From Plantactinospora sp. BC1 (lineage in GTDB: Bacteria; Actinomycetota; Actinomycetes; Mycobacteriales; Micromonosporaceae), in the NCBI RefSeq assembly GCF_003030345.1, contig NZ_CP028158.1:6200001-6264000 (forward strand): a DNA stretch of 64,000 nucleotides. Direction: 5' to 3'. The position numbers and the translations under genes are program-made. Below the pieces are notes generated by a model that searched no databases, was not told the origin of the DNA, and worked only from the letters and a program-made list of their open reading frames with translations. Below, piece by piece: positions 25,271-33,298 of the stretch. Positions within the stretch are counted from its first letter, which is position 1. The number at the start of each line of letters is the position of its first letter.

Positions 25271-26122
25271 TCAGAAGAGGGTCAGCGGCTCGGCCGGGGT
25301 CGGCTCCGGCAGTGCGGCGAGTCCGGGCACCCGGGCCCGTACCTCGTCGTGGAAGCGGCGGGCGAGCATCGGCGCGTCGGCGTTGTCCGGGGTGTGGATG
25401 AAGACGGTCGGCGAGCGCCCCTCGCCCAGCCAGTCGACGGCGACGTCGACCCAGTGCCGCCAGCCCCGCACGGTCTGTTCGGGATCGTCGCGACCGAGGT
25501 ACCGGACGATCGGCCGGTCGGTCAGCGCGACCGTCCGCAGCGGCATCCGGGGTTTCTTGGTCCAGGCGTCCCGTTCCGCGTCGCTGGTCGGCGGACGCTG
25601 GAAGAACCCGGTGGTGTCGAACGGGATCCACTCGGCGGCGGCGTCGGCGAGTACCCCTTCGAGCAGCCGCGTCGCGCGCGGGTCGGTGAAGAACGCGGGG
25701 TCGCGGACCTCGACGGCGTAGCGGTGCGAGTCGGGGAGCCGGCGCAGGAAGCGGGCGAGCACGGCGACGTCGCCGGGGGCGAAGGAGCCCGGCAACTGGA
25801 TCCAGAGCGCGTGTGCCCGGGGGCCGAGCGGCTCGACCGCGGCCAGGAAGGCCCGGAGCGGCTCGTCGACGTCGGTGAGCCGGTGTTCGTGCGTGATGAG
25901 CTTCGGGATCTTGACCACGAACCGGAAGTCGGGATCGGTCTGCCGCGCCCAGGAGGCCACCGTCTCCCTGGTCGGGGTCGCGTAGAAGGTGGTGTTCCCC
26001 TCGACCGCGTCGCACCAACCGGCGTAGCCGCGCAACCGCTCGGCGGCCGGCAGGGGATGCGCCAGGAACCGCCCCTGCCAGGACCTGTGCGTCCACATCG
26101 CACATCCCACGGACAGTCGCAT
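25271..26122 (-). CDS. DUF72-family protein (YecE-like)
   Basis: The 283-residue protein is a DUF72 TIM barrel. It has LSVGCAMWTHRSWQGRFL, YAGWCDAVEGNTTFYATP, FRFVVKIPKLITHEHRL, LWIQLPGSFAP, HRYAVEVRDPAFF, and a C-terminal VFIHTPDNADAP where most relatives have YVYFNNxxxG-like sequence. Function of DUF72 proteins is unknown, although a nuclease role has been suggested. ATG 26122 has GGGAGG eight bases upstream and fixes the start; the frame stays open much further upstream without an RBS. It is convergent with the Hsp70 gene and divergent from the BtrH-like gene. Confidence 0.88.
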   Translation of the reverse strand: MRLSVGCAMWTHRSWQGRFLAHPLPAAERLRGYAGWCDAVEGNTTFYATPTRETVASWARQTDPDFRFVVKIPKLITHEHRLTDVDEPLRAFLAAVEPLGPRAHALWIQLPGSFAPGDVAVLARFLRRLPDSHRYAVEVRDPAFFTDPRATRLLEGVLADAAAEWIPFDTTGFFQRPPTSDAERDAWTKKPRMPLRTVALTDRPIVRYLGRDDPEQTVRGWRHWVDVAVDWLGEGRSPTVFIHTPDNADAPMLARRFHDEVRARVPGLAALPEPTPAEPLTLF

Positions 26123-26407
26123 CCCGGATCCCTCCCGCCGCACCGCGCACACCCCGGCCGGCCCGCCCGGGTCACCCGTCGGGTCGTCCGCCGTGCTATG
26201 GCAACGGTATACGGCCGCCGCCGGGTGGTCCGGTTCCGCCTTGACCTCGCCCCGGGGGCGCGGCGCAGACTCCATGGCGTGCGGCGAAGGTACCTGCGGG
26301 CCGGCGAGTTCGGCGCGGCCGAGCGGCTGTCGCCGAGGGCCCTGCGCCTCGCCGCGTACCCGGTCACCTCTCCGTCTCCCGATCCACCCCGGCGAAAGGC
26401 TCTCTCC

Positions 26408-27328
26408 ATGCGCCACACCCCCTATGTCGGCAGCGGCCCGTACTGCTACGCCAACTCGTTCGCGATGCTGCTCGGCGAGCGGGCCCCGTCGACCGCCGTC
26501 ATCGAGGTCGCCACCGGTGGCCCGTTCGGCATGCAACTGATCGGCGGTCGGACGGTGTTCTTCGACGCGTACGGCTGGAATCCCGAACTCGGCTTCGACC
26601 AGGCGCTGGCGGCGATCGGCTGGCGCTCGGCGGTCAGCCGGGGCGGTACCGCCGACGAGGCGCTGGCCCGCCTCGCCGGGGCGGCCGCGACCGGTCCGGT
26701 CTGGGTCGGGCCGCTGGAGATGGGTCACCTGCGGCACCATCCCGAGATGACCGGGCCGATCGGCGCCGATCACTACGTGGTCGTCCTCGACGTGGCCGAC
26801 GACCGGGTGCTCGTGCACGACCCGCACGGCTACCCGTACGCCCAGGTGCCGGTGGACGACTTCCTGGCCGCCTGGCGGGCCGAGACGGTGGACTACGGCG
26901 AGCCGTACACGATGCGTACCGACTTCCGGCAGGTCGCGGAGGTGTCCGACGCCGAGGCGATCCGGTCGATCGTCCCGACGGCGATCAGGCGGCTCGCCAT
27001 GGAGGCCGAGATGGCGATGCCACCCGGCAGTCTCGGCAACGGCGAGGCGGCGGAACGGGTCGCCCAGCTGATCGAGGCGGGTGCGGGCGGCGGGCTGCGG
27101 GATCACCTGATCTACTTCGCGATCCGGGTCGGCGCGCGTCGGCTCGGCGACACCGCGGACTGCCTGCTGCGGGCCGGGTACGCCGAAGCGGCGGGGATCG
27201 CCGCGCTCCAGGCCCGGCTGGTGGGCTCGATGCAGTACCCGATGGTGGTCGGGGATCTGCCGGCGGCGGCCGCCGCGCTCCGCGAACTCGCCCCGACGTA
27301 CGACCGGCTGCGCGCCGCCCTCGGCTGA
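26408..27328 (+). CDS. BtrH-N/C39-like cysteine-peptidase-fold protein
   Basis: A 306-residue protein whose N-terminal 190 residues match the BtrH N-terminal/C39-like papain fold: GPYCYANSFAMLLGE with Cys13, GADHYVVVLDV with His122 and LVHDPHGYPYA with Asp138 form a plausible catalytic triad. BtrH-type enzymes transfer acyl groups from carrier proteins to amines (butirosin pathway), and others are peptidases. The C-terminal helical part (about 200-306) is not recognised. No carrier protein or aminoglycoside gene is near, so the substrate is open. ATG 26408 follows GAAAGG nine bases upstream. Confidence 0.78.
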   Translation: MRHTPYVGSGPYCYANSFAMLLGERAPSTAVIEVATGGPFGMQLIGGRTVFFDAYGWNPELGFDQALAAIGWRSAVSRGGTADEALARLAGAAATGPVWVGPLEMGHLRHHPEMTGPIGADHYVVVLDVADDRVLVHDPHGYPYAQVPVDDFLAAWRAETVDYGEPYTMRTDFRQVAEVSDAEAIRSIVPTAIRRLAMEAEMAMPPGSLGNGEAAERVAQLIEAGAGGGLRDHLIYFAIRVGARRLGDTADCLLRAGYAEAAGIAALQARLVGSMQYPMVVGDLPAAAAALRELAPTYDRLRAALG

Positions 27329-27362
27329 CTCGTAACCCACCTCTGAGCTGCCCAGATGCGGC

Positions 27363-27448
27363 TTGGCACACCACTTGGCACCACGCATGGCAGCACCCTG
27401 AGCCAAGTTGGCTTGCAGTGGTGCCATGAGTGTGCCATGATGGCACCA
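27363..27448. promoter_or_regulatory. Cluster of TGGCAC-type boxes, likely autoregulatory operator
   Basis: TTGGCAC occurs at 27363 and 27375 (both plus), ATGGCAGC at 27386, TGGTGCCA at 27419 and a 15-bp palindrome (TGCCAT-G-ATGGCA core) at 27432-27446 touching the start codon of the ribbon-helix-helix gene. Repeated short half-sites of this kind are how RHH repressors bind DNA cooperatively, so autoregulation is likely (inference). Confidence 0.6.
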
Positions 27449-27981
27449 TGGATTTGACCTCGTACGTGAGCAACCTCGGACGTGAGTTCGCCACGCTCGC
27501 CGAAGCCGGCGGCGAGGAGTCGCGGGTGCTGGTCGAGCGCCTGACCGAGTCGCTCGAGTCGGCGATCCGGATGACGCTGCTGGACGCGCTCTCGGCCGCC
27601 GCCGACGAGATCACCCGGGACCTGGCTCCCGGCTCCGTGGAGCTGCGGCTGCGCGGACGGGATCCGAACTTCGTCGTGACCCCGCCACCCGCCGAGCCAC
27701 TGGGGTCCGCCGCCGGGGACGCCACGGCGCCGATCGACGGCGGACCGGAGAGCGATCTGCTGATCGCCGAGGAAGGTCCCTCCGCGCGGATCAACGTACG
27801 CCTGCCGGAGCAGCTCAAGGCGGCGATCGAGGAGGCGGCGGCCAAGGAGGGCCGCTCGGTCAACGCCTGGCTGGTCCGGGCGGCCGCCGCCGGCCTGCAA
27901 CGCTCCGACCGCGCCGCGCGGCCCGAGGCCCGCACCAGCGGGAAACGGACCCAGCAGCGCTTCAGCGGCTGGGTGCGCTAG
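27448..27981 (+). CDS. Ribbon-helix-helix (HicB/Arc-like) regulator
   Basis: This 177-residue protein ends in a ribbon-helix-helix domain, residues about 115-150: the strand ARINVRLPEQLKAAI followed by helix-turn-helix EEAAAKEGRSVNAWLVRAA. The N-terminal 90 residues are helical and acidic. I take ATG 27448 (MDLTSYV); an in-frame ATG 18 bp upstream is possible but overlaps the operator palindrome. It heads an operon with a DUF4097 protein and a DrrAB-type exporter, 76 bp upstream of the former. It probably represses the operon through the TGGCAC boxes in its promoter. Confidence 0.85.
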   Translation: MDLTSYVSNLGREFATLAEAGGEESRVLVERLTESLESAIRMTLLDALSAAADEITRDLAPGSVELRLRGRDPNFVVTPPPAEPLGSAAGDATAPIDGGPESDLLIAEEGPSARINVRLPEQLKAAIEEAAAKEGRSVNAWLVRAAAAGLQRSDRAARPEARTSGKRTQQRFSGWVR

Positions 27982-28057
27982 CCACACCCACGCCTTTCCT
28001 TCCACCACGTCCCCGACCTGCGGGGACGCCTCAGCTACCGATGATGTGGAGACAACC

Positions 28058-28903
28058 ATGCCAAATTTCGAGACGCCCGAATCGATCGCCGTCACGCTCG
28101 AACTCGGCGTCGGCGCCGTGCAGATCACCGCGAGCGACCGGACCGACACCGTGGTCGAGGTCCGCCCGAGCGACGAGGCCGACGAGTCGGACGTGAAGGC
28201 CGCCGCACAGGTACGCGTCGACTACACCAACGGGGTACTCCGGGTGACCGGCCCGAAGTCGCGCCCCTTCGACTTCTCCCGCAAGAGCAGGTCGGTCGAC
28301 GTGTCGATCGCACTGCCCAGCGGTTCACAGGTCTCCGCCGAGATGCAGGTGGGCGACATCCGCTGTGCCGGTCGACTCGGTGAGTGCCGGGTCAAGACCT
28401 CCGCCGGGAACGTCTGGCTCGAACGAACCGGCCCGCTCCGGCTGGAGACCGCGGCCGGGCACGTCACCGCCGACGGCATCGCCGGCAACGCCGAGATCTC
28501 CACCGGCTCCGGCAAGGTCCGGATCGGCGAGATCGAGGGCACCGCGGTGATCAAGAACTCCAACGGCGAGACCACGGTCGACTCGGTCACCGGCGACGTA
28601 CGGGTCCGCGCGGCCAACGGTGACATCCGGGTCGAGCAGGCCGGCGCCGGTGTCGACGCGAAGTCCTCCAACGGCAGCATCCGGCTCGGCGAGGTGGTCC
28701 GCGGCTCGGTCGTACTCGAAACCGCGATGGGCGACCTGGAGATCGGCATCGCCGACGGCACCGCCGCCTGGCTGGAGGTGAACACCGGATTCGGGCAGGT
28801 GCGCAACCTGATGGAGAGCGCCACCCGCCCCGACGAGACCGACCGGACCGTGCAGGTGCGCGGCCGCACCTCCTACGGCGACATCACCGTCCACCGCTCC
28901 TGA
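28058..28903 (+). CDS. DUF4097-family beta-strand-repeat protein
   Basis: The 281-residue product is built of short beta-strand repeats with regularly spaced Gly-Asp/Asn turns (VKTSAGNVWLERTG, LETAAGHVTADGI, STGSGKVRIGEI, IKNSNGETTVDSVTGDVRV), the hallmark of DUF4097 right-handed or roll-like beta structures. No signal peptide or membrane helix is present. ATG 28058 has GGAG six bases upstream. In actinomycetes this family is frequently encoded between an RHH regulator and a DrrAB-type ABC transporter, exactly as here; the molecular role is unknown. Confidence 0.9.
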   Translation: MPNFETPESIAVTLELGVGAVQITASDRTDTVVEVRPSDEADESDVKAAAQVRVDYTNGVLRVTGPKSRPFDFSRKSRSVDVSIALPSGSQVSAEMQVGDIRCAGRLGECRVKTSAGNVWLERTGPLRLETAAGHVTADGIAGNAEISTGSGKVRIGEIEGTAVIKNSNGETTVDSVTGDVRVRAANGDIRVEQAGAGVDAKSSNGSIRLGEVVRGSVVLETAMGDLEIGIADGTAAWLEVNTGFGQVRNLMESATRPDETDRTVQVRGRTSYGDITVHRS

Positions 28904-28933
28904 TCCACCTCTGGCCCCCGGAGAGAGGCAACC

Positions 28934-29893
28934 ATGACCACCAGGCAATCCCAGCCGGCGATCGTCACGACCGGACTACGGAAGTCCTTCGGCGACCACG
29001 TCGTACTCGACGGTCTCGACCTCGACGTACGACGGGGGACGGTCTTCTCGCTGCTCGGCGCGAACGGTGCCGGCAAGACCACCACGGTCAAGATCCTGTC
29101 CACCCTGCTCAGGGCGGACGCCGGTGACGCGTCGGTCGCCGGGCACGACCTCGGCCGCCAGCCGGACGCGGTACGCGCCGCGATCGGCGTCACCGGTCAG
29201 TTCTCGGCGGTCGACAACCTGCTCACCGGCGAGGAGAACCTGCTGCTGATGGCGGACCTGCACCACCTCCCCCGGGGCGAGGGCCGGCGGCGCACCGCCC
29301 AGCTCCTCGAACAGTTCGACCTGGCCGATGCGGGCCGGAAACCGGCGGCGACCTACTCCGGCGGGATGCGGCGGCGGCTCGACCTGGCGATGACCCTGGT
29401 CGGCAGCCCGCAAGTGATCTTCCTCGACGAGCCGACCACCGGGCTCGACCCGCGCAGCCGCCGGAACATGTGGCAGATCGTCCGGGACCTGGTCGCCAGC
29501 GGCGTCACCATCTTCCTGACCACCCAGTACCTGGAGGAAGCCGACGAACTGGCCGACCGGATCGCCGTCCTCGACCACGGTCGGGTGGTCGCCGAGGGAA
29601 CCGCGGAGGAACTGAAGCGCCGGATCCCAGGTGGACACGTCCGGCTGCGCTTCACCGACCCGCGGAGCCTCGACGCCGCCCTCGGCGTACTGGGTCAGGC
29701 CTCCCGCGAGGCCGACGCGCTCGCCCTGCGGGTGCCCAGCGACGGCAGCCTGCGCTCGCTGAAGACCCTGATCGGCCGGCTCGACGACCGGGCCATCGAG
29801 GTCGACGAACTCTCCGTGCACACCCCCGACCTCGACGACGTCTTCCTCGCCCTCACCGGCAACCCCACGAACGAGAAGGTGACCGCCCGATGA
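28934..29893 (+). CDS. ABC exporter ATP-binding protein (DrrA family)
   Basis: A 319-residue ATPase with Walker A GANGAGKTTT, signature YSGGMRRRLDLAM, Walker B IFLDEPTTGLD and the DrrA-type H-loop TTQYLEEADELADRI, then the C-terminal DrrA domain ending TPDLDDVFLALTG. GAGAGAGGCAACC places an RBS before ATG 28934. Its stop overlaps the permease start (ATGA). It is a paralogue of the ATPase at 3918-4964 but belongs to the DUF4097 operon. It energises export of an unknown compound. Confidence 0.93.
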   Translation: MTTRQSQPAIVTTGLRKSFGDHVVLDGLDLDVRRGTVFSLLGANGAGKTTTVKILSTLLRADAGDASVAGHDLGRQPDAVRAAIGVTGQFSAVDNLLTGEENLLLMADLHHLPRGEGRRRTAQLLEQFDLADAGRKPAATYSGGMRRRLDLAMTLVGSPQVIFLDEPTTGLDPRSRRNMWQIVRDLVASGVTIFLTTQYLEEADELADRIAVLDHGRVVAEGTAEELKRRIPGGHVRLRFTDPRSLDAALGVLGQASREADALALRVPSDGSLRSLKTLIGRLDDRAIEVDELSVHTPDLDDVFLALTGNPTNEKVTAR

Positions 29894-30720
29894 GTACCTC
29901 CGCCCTCGCCGGCCCCGCCCCGGCGAGCCTCCGGCTCCATCCGCTGCGCGACTCGGCGACGATGCTGCGCCGCAACCTCAAGCGCATGCTGCGGTACCCG
30001 TCGATGACCCTGATGCTGGTCGGGATGCCCGTCGTCTTCCTGCTGCTCTTCGTCTACGTACTCGGCGGCACCCTGGGCGCCGGGCTCGGCGGGGTGGTGG
30101 ACGGCTCGGCCGGCGGGCGGGCCGCGTACGCCAACTACGTGGCGCCGGCGATCATCCTGATGACCGTGGCGGCCACGGTCCAGGGGACCGCGATCTCCAT
30201 CGCCATGGACATGACCGAAGGCATCATCACCCGGTTCCGCACCATGCACATCGCCCGGGTCTCGGTGCTGACCGGACACGTCCTGGGCAGCATGATCCAG
30301 ACGGTCTTCAGCCTGGCGATCGTGATCGGCGTGGCGGTGCTGGTCGGCTTCCGGCCCACCGCCGGGCTGGGCGGATGGTTGGCCGCAACCGGCTTCCTGC
30401 TGGCGGTGACCTTCGCACTCGTGTGGCTCTCCGTCGCGCTCGGCCAGGTGAGCAAGTCCGTCGAGACCGCGAGCAACCTGCCGATGCCGCTGGTGCTGCT
30501 GCCCTTCCTCGGCAGCGGGTTCGTCCCCACCGACTCCATGCCGGCCGGGCTGCGCTGGTTCGCCGAGTACCAGCCGTTCACGCCGATCATCGAGACCCTG
30601 CGCGGCCTGCTGCTGGGCGGGCCGATCGGAAACAACGCCTGGATCGCCCTCGCCTGGTGCGCCGCCATCGCGCTCGGCGGGTACCTCTGGTCGAAGCGAC
30701 TCTTCAACCGCCAGTCCTGA
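29890..30720 (+). CDS. ABC-2 type permease (DrrB family)
   Basis: The 276-residue membrane protein has six predicted helices, starting at YPSMTLMLVGMPVVFLLLFV and ending IALAWCAAIALGGYLW, with the DrrB signature region MDMTEGIITRFRTMHIARVSVL and the conserved GSGFVPTDSMPAGLRWFAEY. It overlaps the ATPase gene by four bases and is the last gene of the RHH-DUF4097-DrrAB operon, followed by a strong hairpin terminator. Confidence 0.93.
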   Translation: MSTSALAGPAPASLRLHPLRDSATMLRRNLKRMLRYPSMTLMLVGMPVVFLLLFVYVLGGTLGAGLGGVVDGSAGGRAAYANYVAPAIILMTVAATVQGTAISIAMDMTEGIITRFRTMHIARVSVLTGHVLGSMIQTVFSLAIVIGVAVLVGFRPTAGLGGWLAATGFLLAVTFALVWLSVALGQVSKSVETASNLPMPLVLLPFLGSGFVPTDSMPAGLRWFAEYQPFTPIIETLRGLLLGGPIGNNAWIALAWCAAIALGGYLWSKRLFNRQS

Positions 30721-30740
30721 CCAGGCATCGTCCTCCACCG

Positions 30741-30780
30741 CCCGGGGCCCACGGACAGTTGCCGTCCGTGGGCCTCGGGC
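30741..30780 (+). terminator. Hairpin terminator after the DrrAB operon
   Basis: GGCCCACGGAC and GTCCGTGGGCC form a perfect 11-bp stem with a 7-base loop, extended by CCCG/CGGG outside. There is no long T-tract, as usual in actinomycetes. It lies 25 bp after the permease stop and also faces the S8 peptidase remnant. Confidence 0.8.
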
Positions 30781-30796
30781 ATTGGTACCGGAAGGG

Positions 30797-31130
30797 TCAT
30801 CCGGCCCGGTAGGCGTCCAGGATGGTCTGCTCGATGCCGCTACCGGCCCTGCCCTGCGCCGTCACCCGCAACGACACCGTCTGGCCGGCGGCGGGTTGCG
30901 GCAGTCGGGCCCGGTAGCTGCCGTCGCCCGACCGGTCGACCCGGACGGACCGCCGGGTGGCGCCGCTGTCCAGGGAGGCGGCGAGGGTGAAGGCGGTGAT
31001 GGCCTGTGCCGGGTGCCTGGCGACGGCGAAGGTCGCCGTGCCGGACGCGATCGGCCGGTTCGCCCCGTCCAGCGGCAGGTAGTCATCGACCGCCAGCAGC
31101 GGCAGCGGCACGCTCCCGGTGCCGGACGGC
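30797..31130 (-). pseudogene. C-terminal remnant of a secreted S8-type peptidase
   Basis: The minus-strand frame ending at 30797 encodes about 110 residues that look like the C-terminal beta domain of actinomycete subtilisin-like peptidases: LPLLAVDDYLPLDGANRPI, SYRARLPQP and the final VSLRVTAQGRAGSGIEQTIL. The catalytic domain is missing. Upstream of about 31130 the frame continues into unrelated, low-quality sequence. The break coincides with the start of the accessory region. The family assignment rests on the tail only. Confidence 0.5.
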
Positions 31131-31199
31131 GGCTGTGGTGTGGCGTTGCCGGTGACGGGACAGCGATCCGTAGCGCGACGGACCTTCTGATCGAGGCAG

Positions 31200-31493
31200 C
31201 TACCGTGATCGCAGGGGCGCGAGCTGCACGGTCCAGGTCCGGGCTGTCCCGACAACCGAAATGGCCCGGCAGAGAAGGTCGCAGCCAAGCTGCGGACTTC
31301 CTTCCGCGAAGCCGCGGTTGATGAAGCTGATCGCTCTCGGGTGGTCACCCGCTTCGAGCGCATCCTCCAGCCCGGCGGCCAGGACCCCGGCGAGCACGGC
31401 GTGAAAACTGTCTGCCCCTTTTTCCCGGAGGGTCTTGGTGGGCTGGCGCAAGGGTGCCGGAAAGACCGCGGGCGGGGCTAACAGAAACGTCAT
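31200..31493 (-). CDS. Hypothetical protein, 97 residues, with strong RBS
   Basis: ATG 31493 is preceded by AGGAGAAGGAC, one of the best Shine-Dalgarno sequences in the window, which is the main reason to call it. The product begins MTFLLAPPAVFPAPLRQP and continues with a helix-rich segment ADSFHAVLAGVLAAGLEDAL and ISFINRGFAEGS. A longer frame exists upstream without an RBS. I recognise no family. It lies at the left border of the accessory region. Confidence 0.5.
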   Translation of the reverse strand: MTFLLAPPAVFPAPLRQPTKTLREKGADSFHAVLAGVLAAGLEDALEAGDHPRAISFINRGFAEGSPQLGCDLLCRAISVVGTARTWTVQLAPLRSR

Positions 31494-31994
31494 GTCCTTC
31501 TCCTGTGGTGTGGATGTTGCTCGTTCGGGCCAGGCAGATCGGCGCCCGCCTGCCGCGGTCGTGCCGCAAGCCCCGGGCAGGGTCACTGACGGACGCCGGA
31601 GCGTTGTGCCTGGGCCGAGGGTTTCCCGAAGGGGGCGACCAGCCACTGGACGCCTGTCATGTCTTCGAGCACGACGGTTTGCCGCACGCCGTCGCTGGTC
31701 GTCGCCGGCAACGGATTCGGCGTCGCCCGTCAGCAAACTGAAGTGTCGATGTCGATCGGATGGTCTGCCAACGCTCGGCCCTCAAACCTGGAGGTTGTCC
31801 CGTGGACACTGCCGAGACCTGAGCAGCACGCCCGGTAGGCGCTGGCCCGCCAACGCTGTTGACGAACTGATCCATCGCCCACTCTACCCGCACTACAGCC
31901 AGCGGTGCCGCTGCAAGCCCAGGGGCTGAGTGCCGGCGAAGGCGGCTCCCCTCGGCACTGCCCCTGGCTTCCCCACTCGACTAGCTTCTAGGAC

Positions 31995-32219
31995 ATGGCA
32001 ACCACGGTGCTACGCGTCCGGCTCATCGGCGGCGACCGCATGGACATCACGTACGACAAACCGGAGGTCTCCGACGAGGACGAGCTGGTGGAACAGGTGA
32101 TCTCGACCCTGGCGCAGGATTCGGGAGTGCTGCACACGACACACGGTGACCGGCTCGTCGTACTCTACGGCCGAGGCGTCGCGGCGATCGAAGTGGCGCC
32201 TCGCGGTGCGGTGCTGTGA
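31995..32219 (+). CDS. Small hypothetical protein, 74 residues
   Basis: A compact alpha/beta protein: strand TVLRVRLIGGDRMDITYD, an acidic helix SDEDELVEQVISTLA and a final strand pair RLVVLYGRGVAAIEVAP. TAGCTT lies seven bases before ATG 31995 and AGGA overlaps the same space, so it may be leaderless or weakly led. It precedes the cold-shock gene but is separated from it by that gene's own leader. Function unknown. Confidence 0.6.
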   Translation: MATTVLRVRLIGGDRMDITYDKPEVSDEDELVEQVISTLAQDSGVLHTTHGDRLVVLYGRGVAAIEVAPRGAVL

Positions 32220-32306
32220 GAGAGCCGCGCGCATGGGTCTGGCGGCGAGGGAGAGATTCTGTGCTATGGTTGCCCGGTTGCAGTTTTGATTTCCGTAGAC
32301 GTTTCG

Positions 32307-32350
32307 GCGCCTGATGGGTTATCCAAACCCATCGGGCGCTTTTCGTTTTC
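32307..32350 (+). promoter_or_regulatory. Terminator-like leader hairpin of the cold-shock gene
   Basis: Fourteen paired bases (one G-U) form a stem with arms GCGCCTGATGGGTT and AACCCATCGGGCGC, followed by TTTTCGTTTTC. It sits 90 bp before the cold-shock ATG in its presumed 5' leader. Either it ends the upstream small gene or, more interestingly, attenuates csp transcription until cold melts or remodels it. Cold-shock proteins are known to act as antiterminators at such hairpins. Confidence 0.55.
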
Positions 32351-32433
32351 GTGTCGTTTCCGACGCGGGTGATCAACGCGGCGGCGTGCGAGTCCGCACA
32401 GTGCGGTCTCCAACAGCCTGCGAAGGAGCAGAC

Positions 32434-32637
32434 ATGGCTACAGGTACCGTGAAGTGGTTCAACGGCGACAAGGGTTTCGGCTTCATCAGCCAGGACGACG
32501 GCGGCGCCGACGTCTTCGCCCATTTCTCGGCGATCTCGGCGAGCGGCTTCCGCAGCCTTGAGGAGAACCAGCGGGTGGAGTTCGACATCGCCCAGGGGCC
32601 GAAGGGCCTGCAGGCGACGGATATCCGTTCGCTCTGA
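32434..32637 (+). CDS. Cold-shock protein (CspA family)
   Basis: The 67-residue OB-fold protein has the family opening [16 protein letters not shown] with RNP1 (KGFGFI) and RNP2 (VFAHFS), and ends [17 protein letters not shown]. It binds single-stranded RNA and DNA and acts as an RNA chaperone. ATG 32434 has GAAGGAG eight bases upstream. A long leader with a terminator-like hairpin precedes it; a weak hairpin follows. Length is exactly that of the family. Confidence 0.96.
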   Translation: MATGTVKWFNGDKGFGFISQDDGGADVFAHFSAISASGFRSLEENQRVEFDIAQGPKGLQATDIRSL

Positions 32638-32656
32638 TCCACGCTCCGACCGCGGC

Positions 32657-32678
32657 GGCCCGACTGGTTCAGCGGGCC
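32657..32678 (+). terminator. Weak hairpin after the cold-shock gene
   Basis: GGCCCG and CGGGCC form a six-base stem around a ten-base loop, 19 bp after the stop codon. Stability is modest and no T-tract follows. Confidence 0.35.
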
Positions 32679-32679
32679 A

Positions 32680-33298
32680 CCGTTCGGCGTTTCAGCTCAA
32701 TCACCTGTCCAGGTTCGTTCTTGCGATGTCCCGTGGCCCGCGGCCCCTGCCTTCGTTGCGACGTGCCGTTCGAGGAAGGCATCACACAACCGTGATCATC
32801 ACGTCACCGCGTACACCCAACGCACTTCCGAGGACGGTCTCCGCCGGATTCAGCGACGACCGGCAGCCGGTTGCCGTCGTCCCGCGTTTCCCAGGCCCGA
32901 CCCCTGCCGTCGCCTACGGCGCGGCACAGTTTCTTGCTCCGTCCACCGCAGCGGAAGAGAAGCCCGTGCCCCGGGTTTCCGACTGCGGTGAGGTGGCGAT
33001 GCGCCGATTGCGCCACCCGTTCACCATCACAGCCGACGCGACGCCACATCGAACGACTGTGACGATGGCCGCGCAGGTAGGGTGAATTCAGAACCAACCA
33101 GCCGGCGGTAACCGCAATCATTGCCGACCCGCAACCACAGGCGAGGTCTCGTTCCCACCAGTGTCTTCTGGTTGCACCAGCCGTGTCGGCAGGGTGACGG
33201 GCCACGGACGGTCAGACGCACTTGTTGCGACAGGCGGGCGCGCGTGACCTGCGACAAATCGGTTCGCGTTGTTGGTCACACGATGGAATCCTCGCCGC
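32680..33298. other. Region without a recognisable gene
   Basis: About 620 bp with lower GC and mixed codon bias. Frames on both strands are short, lack RBS and carry no familiar motif. It contains no clear repeat or RNA structure that I can see. Confidence 0.5.

Noticed and set aside
30862-31086. Minus-strand frame over the S8 peptidase remnant in another frame
   Set aside because: Arg/Pro/Ser-rich shadow without RBS; the peptidase-like frame explains the region.
31435-31929. Plus-strand frames opposite the 97-residue protein
   Set aside because: Low-complexity composition, no RBS; the minus-strand frame has the strong Shine-Dalgarno sequence.
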